A stretch of 64,000 nucleotides of DNA, from assembly GCA_003612285.1 (NCBI GenBank), contig RAYE01000016.1:1-64000 (forward strand), written 5' to 3'. Within the stretch, counting starts at the first letter, position 1. Every line of letters begins with the position of its first letter. The stretch is from a bacterium D16-51. GTDB lineage: Bacteria > Bacillota > Clostridia > Lachnospirales > Lachnospiraceae. Of the stretch, positions 55,127-63,285 are shown piece by piece. Both the position numbers and the translations under genes were made by a program. The notes under the pieces are model-generated. The model searched no databases. It was given only the letters and a program-made list of their open reading frames with translations, and had not been told where the DNA came from.

Positions 55127-55870
55127 ATGAATACAAAAAGCTGTCTCTATCCTGAGGAACGTCTGGATGATTTACAAAGAAATGGTTATAAAATTATACA
55201 AAATCCAAATAAGTTCTGCTTCGGCATAGATGCCGTACTATTGTCCGGCTTTGCAGATATAAAAAAAGGAAGCCGTGTCCTGGATCTTGGGACTGGGACA
55301 GGCATCCTTCCAATACTGCTTGCTGCCAAGACAGAAGCAAAATCCTTCGAAGGTCTTGAAATCCAGGAAGAAAGTGCAGATATGGCAAGAAGGAGCATTG
55401 CTTATAATGGACTGCAGGAACTTATCCATATTACTACAGGAAATATTGCCGAAGCATCCTCCCTTTTCGGATGTTCTTCTTTTGATGCAGTTGTAACCAA
55501 TCCTCCCTATATGAACGATAAGCATGGCCTTAAAAATCCAGACATGCCAAAGGCCATTGCCCGCCATGAGGTTTTATGCAGCCTGGAGGACGTTATCCGT
55601 GAAAGTTCCAGGGTATTACAGCCCAAAAAAAGCCTGTTTATGGTCCACCGCCCATTCCGCCTGGCAGAAATTTTCCAGGCACTTACAAAATACCATTTAG
55701 AGCCAAAAAGAATGCGGCTAGTACACCCTTATCTGAATAAAGAACCAAATATGGTCTTAATCGAAGCAGTAAAAGATGGCAACCCCATGTTAAAAATAGA
55801 ACCACCGCTGATTGTCTATAAAAGCCCTGGAGTTTATACAGACGAAATTCTGGAGCTGTACCGTTTTTAA
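55127..55870 (+). CDS. trmN6: tRNA1(Val) (adenine(37)-N6)-methyltransferase-like
   Basis: 247 aa, Rossmann methyltransferase: SAM motif VLDLGTGTGILPILLA at about 44-60, and the N6-adenine motif NPPYM in VVTNPPYMND. The start FCFGIDAVLLSGF is typical of the YfiC/YabB family, which methylates A37 of tRNA1(Val) in E. coli. It lies 21 nt downstream of ricT and 20 nt upstream of rsmI, as in Bacillus yabB. Confidence 0.88.
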   Translation: MNTKSCLYPEERLDDLQRNGYKIIQNPNKFCFGIDAVLLSGFADIKKGSRVLDLGTGTGILPILLAAKTEAKSFEGLEIQEESADMARRSIAYNGLQELIHITTGNIAEASSLFGCSSFDAVVTNPPYMNDKHGLKNPDMPKAIARHEVLCSLEDVIRESSRVLQPKKSLFMVHRPFRLAEIFQALTKYHLEPKRMRLVHPYLNKEPNMVLIEAVKDGNPMLKIEPPLIVYKSPGVYTDEILELYRF

Positions 55871-55890
55871 ATTACAAAAAAGGAAAAATT

Positions 55891-56736
55891 ATGGCTGGAA
55901 CATTATATTTATGCGCAACCCCAATCGGGAATCTTGAAGATATTACATTCCGTGTACTCCGTACCCTGAAAGAAGTTGATTTAATTGCCGCGGAAGACAC
56001 CCGTAATACCATAAAATTATTAAATCACTTTGAAATCAAAACCCCTATGACCAGTTACCACGAATACAATAAAATCGACAAAGCTGCTTACCTTGTACAA
56101 AAACTCTCAGAAGGAACGAATATTGCGCTGGTAACAGATGCAGGAACGCCAGGCATATCCGACCCTGGTGAAGAAATTGTGCGGCAGGCCTATGCTTCCG
56201 GCATATCTGTTACTTCCCTGCCCGGAGCCTGCGCCTGTGTTACAGCGCTGACCTTATCTGGTCTGTCTACACGCCGGTTTGCCTTTGAAGCTTTCCTTCC
56301 CCATTCAAAAAAGGAACGGAAAATAATCCTGGACTCCTTAAAAACTGAAACCAGGACAATTATCCTCTATGAAGCGCCCCACCATTTAAAAAACACTTTA
56401 TCAGAACTTTTTGAAGCTCTTGGGGAACGGAAACTGACACTATGCAAAGAATTGACAAAACTCCATGAAAGCATTCTTACTACCACAATTTCTGCTGCAA
56501 TAGAAACCTTTCAACAGCAAGAACCAAAAGGCGAATATGTACTGGTGATTGATGGAATCAGGCAGGAAACTTTAGATGCTATTGAACAGGAAAAATGGAA
56601 AAGCCTTTCTGTCAGAGAACATTTTGAATACTATCTTTCACAGGGATTTGACAGAAAAGAATCCATGAAAAAGGCCGCACAGGACAGAGGTGTTTCCAAA
56701 AGGGAAATATATCAGGTTATCAATAAAAATGAATAA
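55891..56736 (+). CDS. rsmI: 16S rRNA (cytidine(1402)-2'-O)-methyltransferase
   Basis: 281 aa. Tetrapyrrole-methylase fold: LYLCATPIGNLEDIT at the start, AAEDTRNT, ALVTDAGTPGISDPG and SLPGACACVTALTLSGL, all RsmI hallmarks. It methylates the ribose of C1402 in the decoding centre with SAM. It closes the housekeeping run; an AAGGA site precedes the ATG. A stem (TTTCTGGA/TCCAGAAA, 56747-56795) follows and may mark the unit's end. Confidence 0.95.
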   Translation: MAGTLYLCATPIGNLEDITFRVLRTLKEVDLIAAEDTRNTIKLLNHFEIKTPMTSYHEYNKIDKAAYLVQKLSEGTNIALVTDAGTPGISDPGEEIVRQAYASGISVTSLPGACACVTALTLSGLSTRRFAFEAFLPHSKKERKIILDSLKTETRTIILYEAPHHLKNTLSELFEALGERKLTLCKELTKLHESILTTTISAAIETFQQQEPKGEYVLVIDGIRQETLDAIEQEKWKSLSVREHFEYYLSQGFDRKESMKKAAQDRGVSKREIYQVINKNE

Positions 56737-56805
56737 TTTTTTCTATTTCTGGAAGAATATATAATATATACTACATTATAATTCATCCAGAAAGGAAGTG
56801 CCCAT

Positions 56806-57288
56806 ATGATAAAACAATTATTTACTGGCAGACGGCCAATATTCCTCCTGACCCTGTGCCTGACCTTGTTATTCTGGCTTTTTTTACTGGCACATACAGT
56901 AATTACCCAATTTACCCCACTGACGCAAAAAACAATCCCTGCATTTTTAAACACGGAAAGCATCCAGACATCCACCCTGGAATCACTTTCCTCTGAAGCA
57001 GAAATTTTAAACAAAACAACAGCAAGAATCCCCCTGTCCACTCTCCCTGGCTGCCAGCCCAAAAACCTGCCAGGAGCAGACTCCCTTCTGTCCTTACTAA
57101 ACCAATATGACAGAAAACTCCAATTAGTATCCTGCCACAGGGAAAAAAACTATGCAGACTTCTATTTTTATAGCCCAAAAATCAGGCAATACTGCCAGCC
57201 AGCCTCTTTTGGAAATTTTAATTTGCAAACAGCAGTAACAGATAAATATGTCTATTTGGGAATACCACTAATCCAATATGATTTTTAA
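56806..57288 (+). CDS. Small membrane-anchored protein of unknown function
   Basis: 160 aa. A basic start (MIKQLFTGRRP) and one membrane segment (IFLLTLCLTLLFWLFLLAHTVI), then about 125 outside residues including LSTLPGCQPKNLPGAD and YADFYFYSPKIRQYC. I recognise no family; two Cys (in GCQP and YCQP) and a third in SCHRE may form a disulphide outside. AAAGGAAG precedes the ATG. Its stop overlaps the convergent gene at 57285 by 4 nt. Confidence 0.6.
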   Translation: MIKQLFTGRRPIFLLTLCLTLLFWLFLLAHTVITQFTPLTQKTIPAFLNTESIQTSTLESLSSEAEILNKTTARIPLSTLPGCQPKNLPGADSLLSLLNQYDRKLQLVSCHREKNYADFYFYSPKIRQYCQPASFGNFNLQTAVTDKYVYLGIPLIQYDF

Positions 57289-57656
57289 TTACATTTCCCA
57301 AGGTTACGCTTATGGCAGTTTCTCCTTTCCCTCCGGTATGACATTTCATTGCATACCATCATCTGGATTAATGCACACATCCAGCGGTTGCTGATTTCCT
57401 CCTGGTATTTGCAGTCTACACTTTTACAGATATTTTTTGCCATCGCCTCTATGCATACTTTGTCAGGATACTCATCATACATAAGGCTTCCGTCATATTC
57501 CATCTGATCGCAGCGGTCCTCGATAATCTGCTGGATTTCCATCACCTCTGCAGGATAGAGATAGCGGTTATCTAAAGAAAAATCCTCGTCTTTCATCTGC
57601 GCCAGTTCCAATGGAAATGTCATAGAATTTCCCATTGGATAAATACATTGCTTCAT
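57285..57656 (-). CDS. Conserved Clostridia protein of unknown function
   Basis: 123 aa from ATG 57656, with AAGGAGG about 10 nt upstream; the long frame to 57887 has no support. Sequence: PAEVMEIQQIIEDRCDQMEYDGSLMYDEYPDKV, then ICKSVDCKYQ and a basic Cys-containing end (RRERRNCHKRNLGKCN). The pattern MEYDGS-MYDEYPD recurs in Lachnospiraceae proteins of this size that have no assigned role. No membrane segment; cytoplasmic. Confidence 0.7.
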   Translation of the reverse strand: MKQCIYPMGNSMTFPLELAQMKDEDFSLDNRYLYPAEVMEIQQIIEDRCDQMEYDGSLMYDEYPDKVCIEAMAKNICKSVDCKYQEEISNRWMCALIQMMVCNEMSYRRERRNCHKRNLGKCN

Positions 57657-57863
57657 TTTTTTATTTCCTCCTTTTTCATTTATAATTTTCTGCACTGCAC
57701 CAAAATTTTCTAACCGATAAGTAAACCAAAAACAATCAGGTATCTTTTCATAGTCATATTTTATGATAATTTTTTGAAATAGTTCCTTCTTCCGTTGCCT
57801 TTTTCCATCAAAACTATTATACTCTAAAAAGGGGTATAAAAAATTATAAAGGTTACAGATTAT

Positions 57864-57920
57864 GGTACAGCCGTCCTGAATTGACAAAAAAGCCCCCGTA
57901 AAAAATTCTTAAACTGTACC
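57864..57920 (+). promoter_or_regulatory. Leader stem before the C39-like protein gene
   Basis: GGTACAG and CTGTACC enclose about 43 nt including AAAAAAGCCCCC, ending 32 nt before the TTG start. It may be a small leader structure; weakly supported. Confidence 0.3.
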
Positions 57921-57951
57921 AATGCTACATGAACCGGAAATGAGGGTAATT

Positions 57952-60471
57952 TTGAAACACTTATATAAATTTATTGCACTTCTCTTTTTATTTGCCGCCG
58001 CACTGTTTTTCTTTAGCAGCAATATCCCTGAAATTTCTGTCGAAACTACGACTGCCACCAGTTTACAGTCTTCTACCTTTCCTATGGTATACCTGCAGGT
58101 TGGTAAATATACTGTAAACACGCTTCATGGCTTTAGCAGTGAAATAGACAGCGGCAAAGTCAGGGAATCTATAACACCCCTTGATTCCCAAAAAACATTT
58201 AAAGTTAAAATCCAGCAAAATGAATCTAAAATCAAAAAACTGGATTATTCCCTTCGTGATATTGCAAACGACAAGATAACAGAAAACAATTCCTTAACCG
58301 CATTTAATACAGAAAAAGGATATCGGACTGCTGTTATAAAAATCAGCCAGGGACTGGACACCAGTACAGAATATGGTTTTCAGATAACACTTACAACAAG
58401 CAGCAGCAAAAAAATCCATTTTTTTACAAGGATTAAATATTACAGCAATGATTGCTTTTTATCTGAAAAACTGGATTTTGTAAAAAACTTCCATAATGCT
58501 ACCTTTGACAAAGATTCATCCTTTGATATTTCTCCTTATCTGGAAGCGAATACAAGCGATGACTCCACCTTTGCAAATGTTTCAATTAATTCCAGCAAAT
58601 CTTTAATTACCTGGAAAAAATTAAATCCAAAGAAACTGACTTCCGTAATACCGACAATTAAGGAAATTAATATTGAGACTGCCGCAATATCCCAGGACTA
58701 CTATATCCAGGCCAAAACGGATTCCGGTACGGAAATCTACCATATAAAAGAGTTTTACAGGGTGCGCTATTCTGGAAACCGGTTATATCTGCTTGCATTT
58801 AACCGAAAAATGGAATCTTTCTTTGACCCGGAATTAATTTCCTTAAAAAGGAGCGAATTTAAAATTGGCGTTACGAACCAAAAAGACCTGAATATTACTT
58901 CCAGTGATTCCAATAAAAAATTTGCTTTTGTCCGCAATGGAAGCCTTTGGTATTATGATTTAAAGAAAAATAAACTGACCTCCGTCTTCTCTTTTGCACA
59001 GGATTCAAACGACTATTTGAGAGAAAATTACGACCAGCATGATATTAAAATATTAAAAGTAGACAACGATGGAAATATCAGTTTTATCCTATATGGCTAC
59101 ATGAACTGTGGAGACTATGAAGGGCGTGTTGGCATCCTGCTCTATGATTATGACCAGAAAAGCAACCGTATTATCGAAAGGGTATATATTCCCCTTATTA
59201 CGACATACCAGCAATTAAAAGAAGACCTTGGGGACTTTTCTTATGTAAACGATAAGAATATTTTCTATTTTTCATTAAATAACAGGGTATACGCATACAA
59301 TATGTCCTCTAAACGTTATGATATACTAACAGAAAATGCTTCCAGGGACCGCTTCTCAATGCTAAAAGAAGCGAAATGTTTTGTCTGGTCTAATCTTAAT
59401 AAAAATGGCCAGGCTGAAAATATTACAATCCTTGATTTAGATACCTCTAAACGTCTTACGGTATCTTCTCCTAAAAATCAAAGTATTGTAGTATTAGGCA
59501 CAATAGACGCCAATCTTGTATATGGTTTTGTTAAAAATAAGGACATATACGAGTCTACAACAGGCGGTATCATCCGGCCTGCGTATAAACTAATTATATC
59601 TGACTGTAAAGGAAATGTGCTCCGCGAATATAAAGTCAAAAACCGTTTTGTTGTCAATGCTTCCGTAGAAGATAATGTAATTCGCCTAAAACGGGTACAG
59701 AAAAAAAATGGGAGATTCGTAAAGGCAAAAGGCGATACCATTATGAACCAAAAAGACAATAAAATACAGTCCTTTGATTTGTCAACCCGCGTTACACAAA
59801 AAATGCTGACAGAAAAATATATTTCTCTTCCCGCTGGTTTTGTTATGAAAAAAAGACCCGAAACCATCGCTACAAAATGTGTAATGGTTACAGAAAACAC
59901 CACGCTCCACCTGTCAGGAGATGGAAAATCTACTTCTGTAAAATATTATATATATGCAAATGGAGAAATAACACATTCAACAACAAGTGCAAAAGATGCT
60001 ATTATAACTGCAGACAGCCAGATGGGTGTTGTAATGGACAGCAAGTCCCATATTGTATGGGAACGGGGCGGAAAGTTTTTAAGCAAACAGCTATCCAATA
60101 TCAACTATCCGCATGATACCTCTTCCAGCATAAAAGCCTGTACCCAAATGCTTTTGCAGGCAGCACAGGTTACTACAAATACTACAGACCTAAAAGGGAC
60201 ATCAATTTTATCTATGCTGAAAGAATATCTGGAACAGCCTGTCAGTTTATCAGGTTGTACGCTAGACGAAATCCTTTACTTTGTAAGTGGGGAAAAACCT
60301 GTAATCGGTATGCTTGACTCTAACCATGCCGTACTAATTACGGAATATACCTCTTCTACTGTCAGTTGGATGGATCCTGTTACACACCGTAAAAGGACGC
60401 TTTCCCTAACAGCAGCAGACCGTATGTTTAAAGACGCCGGATATAAATTTGTCAGCTATGTATCTAATTAA
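57952..60471 (+). CDS. Secreted protein: beta-propeller-like body with C-terminal C39-like domain
   Basis: 839 aa from TTG 57952 (GAGGG 5 nt upstream; the ATG at 57922 has no site). A single N-terminal membrane segment (FIALLFLFAAALFFFSS) makes it secreted or anchored. Residues about 30-290 are beta-rich; about 290-640 contain repeated short strands (NGSLWYYDLKKNKLTSVF, NRVYAYNMSSKRYDIL) like a propeller. The last about 110 residues resemble peptidase C39-like (papain-type) domains: Cys in SSIKACTQMLLQ (about C730), His in MLDSNHAVLITEY (about H792) and Asp in SWMDPVTHRK (about D808). The usual CGP after the Cys is CTQ, so activity is uncertain. Function unknown; ends at a strong terminator. 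Confidence 0.7.
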   Translation: MKHLYKFIALLFLFAAALFFFSSNIPEISVETTTATSLQSSTFPMVYLQVGKYTVNTLHGFSSEIDSGKVRESITPLDSQKTFKVKIQQNESKIKKLDYSLRDIANDKITENNSLTAFNTEKGYRTAVIKISQGLDTSTEYGFQITLTTSSSKKIHFFTRIKYYSNDCFLSEKLDFVKNFHNATFDKDSSFDISPYLEANTSDDSTFANVSINSSKSLITWKKLNPKKLTSVIPTIKEINIETAAISQDYYIQAKTDSGTEIYHIKEFYRVRYSGNRLYLLAFNRKMESFFDPELISLKRSEFKIGVTNQKDLNITSSDSNKKFAFVRNGSLWYYDLKKNKLTSVFSFAQDSNDYLRENYDQHDIKILKVDNDGNISFILYGYMNCGDYEGRVGILLYDYDQKSNRIIERVYIPLITTYQQLKEDLGDFSYVNDKNIFYFSLNNRVYAYNMSSKRYDILTENASRDRFSMLKEAKCFVWSNLNKNGQAENITILDLDTSKRLTVSSPKNQSIVVLGTIDANLVYGFVKNKDIYESTTGGIIRPAYKLIISDCKGNVLREYKVKNRFVVNASVEDNVIRLKRVQKKNGRFVKAKGDTIMNQKDNKIQSFDLSTRVTQKMLTEKYISLPAGFVMKKRPETIATKCVMVTENTTLHLSGDGKSTSVKYYIYANGEITHSTTSAKDAIITADSQMGVVMDSKSHIVWERGGKFLSKQLSNINYPHDTSSSIKACTQMLLQAAQVTTNTTDLKGTSILSMLKEYLEQPVSLSGCTLDEILYFVSGEKPVIGMLDSNHAVLITEYTSSTVSWMDPVTHRKRTLSLTAADRMFKDAGYKFVSYVSN

Positions 60472-60479
60472 TATACAGA

Positions 60480-60528
60480 ACATGTGTAGGTTTTGTTATA
60501 AATTACCAAAACCTACACATGTTTTTTT
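60480..60528 (+). terminator. Strong intrinsic terminator
   Basis: A perfect 16-bp stem (left arm ACATGTGTAGGTTTTG) with an 11-nt loop is followed by TTTTTT. It closes the unit of the C39-like protein gene and separates it from the kinase run. Confidence 0.92.
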
Positions 60529-60602
60529 GCTATTTTTCCTATGGATTTTTATACTTATGTAATATAAACTATATATAGATTTGAAGCAGGGAAAGGATTC
60601 CT

Positions 60603-61619
60603 ATGAAAACTTTTTCTTATCTTATCCCTTTAATATTAAGTATCCTCTGTATACTTTATCTTTTGTTTTTTCCATATCAAAGAAATGCCTTTGAATATAA
60701 TTTCACTGCAAAAGTACTTGCAAAAGAGGACTATCATAACACCATTACCAATGCACTTTATCTGTCCTCAAACACAACCCATAAGGAAAAACTGGAAGCC
60801 TATGAAAAATATTACTATTATATTTCCAGCCAAAGAAATATTTCAATTAAAATAATATCTAACCAAATCCAGCAGTTAAAAACTAATTTACTATCAGACA
60901 CTGGAAATACAATTTCATGCCAGATACAAAAAAGGAAAAAAACACTATTGTTAACTCTATCTCCTGATAAAGTACATAAAACAAAACGTATTTTTCTTTG
61001 CCTGGCCAACCAGTCAAGTTTTTCCAGTACAGCCCAAATACAATTACTTACCGCTAAATCTTCTGCACTAAAACCTAATAACCAATCTGCTTCTAATCAA
61101 AACTCTGCTACCTCAAAACCTGACAACCAGTCTGCTTCTAATCAAAACTCTGTTATCTCAAAACCTGACAAACAATCTGCTTCTAATCAGAATTCTGTTA
61201 CTCCAAAACCTGACAAACAACCTGCTTCAAGTCATAATTCTGCTGCTTCAAAACCCGACAAACAATCTGCTTCAAATCACAATTCTGCTGCTTCAAAACC
61301 TGACAATCAATCTGCTTCCTCAAAGCCTGACAACCAAGATGTGATATCTTATAAAGAGGCAATATTGCATCCACAATGTCTTATTCTCCCGCCGGGTATC
61401 TCTAAAAAAATAGCAGTCAAAAATGATACCTTTAAAAATTCTACAAAACGTTTTGCATGGATAAGTACAAATCCTAATTCAGTTACTGTAAAAAATGGTA
61501 TAATAACCACTCACCATACCGGCACTGCCATTATCTACTTAAAAGATAAAAAACATTCCAAAAACACAAGTTCCTGCTTTATCCGTGTGCTAAAGAACTG
61601 TGAAAAAAATATTTTTTAA
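60603..61619 (+). CDS. Membrane-anchored protein with 15-residue repeats and Ig-like end
   Basis: 338 aa. An N-terminal membrane segment (YLIPLILSILCILYLLFFPY), a helical outside part of about 120 residues, a Ser/Asn/Lys/Pro repeat stalk (residues about 159-245, five full 15-residue units), then a Big2-like Ig domain (GISKKIAVKNDTF, FAWISTNPNSVTVKNGIITTHHTGTAIIYL). The stalk looks flexible and surface-exposed. First gene of a three-gene run with the kinase-like receptor (17 nt after). AAAGG precedes the ATG. No named family. Confidence 0.7.
   Translation: MKTFSYLIPLILSILCILYLLFFPYQRNAFEYNFTAKVLAKEDYHNTITNALYLSSNTTHKEKLEAYEKYYYYISSQRNISIKIISNQIQQLKTNLLSDTGNTISCQIQKRKKTLLLTLSPDKVHKTKRIFLCLANQSSFSSTAQIQLLTAKSSALKPNNQSASNQNSATSKPDNQSASNQNSVISKPDKQSASNQNSVTPKPDKQPASSHNSAASKPDKQSASNHNSAASKPDNQSASSKPDNQDVISYKEAILHPQCLILPPGISKKIAVKNDTFKNSTKRFAWISTNPNSVTVKNGIITTHHTGTAIIYLKDKKHSKNTSSCFIRVLKNCEKNIF
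61077..61337 (+). repeat. 45-bp tandem repeat within the stalk
   Basis: Five full 45-bp units, then one shortened unit (27 bp) and the start of another. Protein units vary around DNQSASNQNSATSKP. Copy number is likely to vary between strains by slippage or recombination. Confidence 0.85.
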
Positions 61620-61636
61620 GTCTAGGAGGGATATAA

Positions 61637-63271
61637 TTGCCAAAAGAAGATGAAACTATTTTGAAATATCTGAAAGAACTTCTTCCAAAAAGCATAATAA
61701 AAAACTATACGTTTACAAAAATACTTGCGATAAACCGCCATAACACAATTATAATGCTTTCTTCTAAAGAATCAGAAAATAACTTTGTATTAAAAATATT
61801 AGAAAAGGAATACTATGACATTTCACTGGCAAAATCACTTCACAGTTTACCAAAACAAAACTTTCTTTTTCCAATTCAGACAATTTCAGATAATTCCTAT
61901 TTCTATTTTCTTTATCCTTATAAAAGAACCCTTTCTGACATACTATTACAGGAAGGACTAGATTTTCTAATGATACACCGCCTGGTTACAGAAATCGGAA
62001 ATGCTGTTTCCATCCTTCATAAACACAATATCCTTCATCTGGACATCACTCCTGACAATATTTTTCTAGATGAAAACTATCATTTTTATCTTGGAGACTT
62101 TTCTTCTTCCTGCCTGGCAAAAAAGAAATTCTTTTTCTATCACCTGCATAAATGCCAGCGAACAGGAACCACACCTGCCTTTGCCCCGCCAAATACTTTT
62201 CAAAAAAAATCCATTTCATTTTGGAATGACCTGTATAGCTTTTCAATACTTATATTTGTTCTATTAGATGATGGGGAAATTCCATCTGAACATAATAAGA
62301 ACAGATATTCCCAATTTCCAACTGTAAACCATATTCTGCAAAAATCAATTATCCCGCCTTCTTCTAATTCAAAAGAAATATTTCCTCAATTTCTTTTGAA
62401 ATTAGAAAATGCACTGGCAAAAGAAAAACAAAATTCAGACTATACAAGTTATCAGATTAAATTAAAGGAAAACCATGAAATTATCAATAAAAATAAAACA
62501 CCGGACTGTACCATACAAAAAGCAAATGTAACCCAAATAGAATCAGTCCCTAAACAATTGCATGTACCAATTCCATTATATGGATTATTAATTTTCTGCG
62601 GCCTATTATTTCTTTTTTCTCTGTATCACTATCTGGCTCAGACTACAAAAGAATATAAACCAGAAAACAATTTAATAGCACAGAATTTACCCGATAAAAA
62701 TCCTAATCCAAAATCATCTGTTCCAGAACTAGAAAATATAAAAAAACGGATAACAGAAAATTCAGCCGACTATTCTAGTATCCCAAAAGAAACGCCCGCC
62801 AGTGATATTAAAACAAAAGAAAAAAAGAATAATAAGAAATCTATTTTAAATATATCAGATTCTAATTTCTATAACGCTTCATTTATAGAGAACTCTATAA
62901 AACCAGAATCTGTTAAAATTCTAATTGCAAATTCCTGCCAGTTTACTAACGGCCTGCCTTTTACTGATTTTATAAATTTGGAAGAACTTTACCTATATAA
63001 TAACCCACTAACCTCTGCCTCAAAGTTTTCTAACTTAAACAATTTAAAAACGCTTATCCTATCTAAATGCAAATTAAAAGATATATCCTGCCTTGCAAAA
63101 CTCAAAACTTTAACAACACTAGATTTATCACAAAACAAAGGCCTAAAAGGAATACAGTCTCTTTCTGCCTTGAAAAACCTAGAATACTTAATAATAACCC
63201 ATACAAATATTCCACAGAAGGATATCTGCCTGCTGCAAAAGAAACTTCCAAACTGCACTATTTTAAATTAA
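61637..63271 (+). CDS. Ser/Thr-kinase-like receptor with extracytoplasmic leucine-rich repeats
   Basis: 544 aa from TTG 61637 (GGAGGG 7 nt upstream). Residues about 15-275 are a protein-kinase fold: Lys in NFVLKILEK, catalytic loop HNILHLDITPDNIFL (D136 with Asn in PDN), then GDFSSS in place of DFG, and a C-lobe with FWNDLYSFSILIF. The glycine-rich loop is hard to see (KILAINRHNTIIML has no GxG). A membrane segment follows at about 313-333 (IPLYGLLIFCGLLFLFSLYHYL), then a Lys/Asn-rich linker and about 4 leucine-rich repeats (NLEELYLYNNPLTS, LKTLILSKCKLKD, LTTLDLSQNKGLKG). So the kinase is inside and the repeats face out, as in PASTA-type receptors but with LRRs. Kinase partners are unknown. 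Confidence 0.8.
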   Translation: MPKEDETILKYLKELLPKSIIKNYTFTKILAINRHNTIIMLSSKESENNFVLKILEKEYYDISLAKSLHSLPKQNFLFPIQTISDNSYFYFLYPYKRTLSDILLQEGLDFLMIHRLVTEIGNAVSILHKHNILHLDITPDNIFLDENYHFYLGDFSSSCLAKKKFFFYHLHKCQRTGTTPAFAPPNTFQKKSISFWNDLYSFSILIFVLLDDGEIPSEHNKNRYSQFPTVNHILQKSIIPPSSNSKEIFPQFLLKLENALAKEKQNSDYTSYQIKLKENHEIINKNKTPDCTIQKANVTQIESVPKQLHVPIPLYGLLIFCGLLFLFSLYHYLAQTTKEYKPENNLIAQNLPDKNPNPKSSVPELENIKKRITENSADYSSIPKETPASDIKTKEKKNNKKSILNISDSNFYNASFIENSIKPESVKILIANSCQFTNGLPFTDFINLEELYLYNNPLTSASKFSNLNNLKTLILSKCKLKDISCLAKLKTLTTLDLSQNKGLKGIQSLSALKNLEYLIITHTNIPQKDICLLQKKLPNCTILN

Positions 63272-63285
63272 AGGAGGATACTACT

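Noticed and set aside
57657-57887. Upstream extension of the minus-strand gene at 57285 to give 200 residues
   Set aside because: The AAGGAGG site fits the ATG at 57656; the extension has unrelated, tyrosine-rich text.
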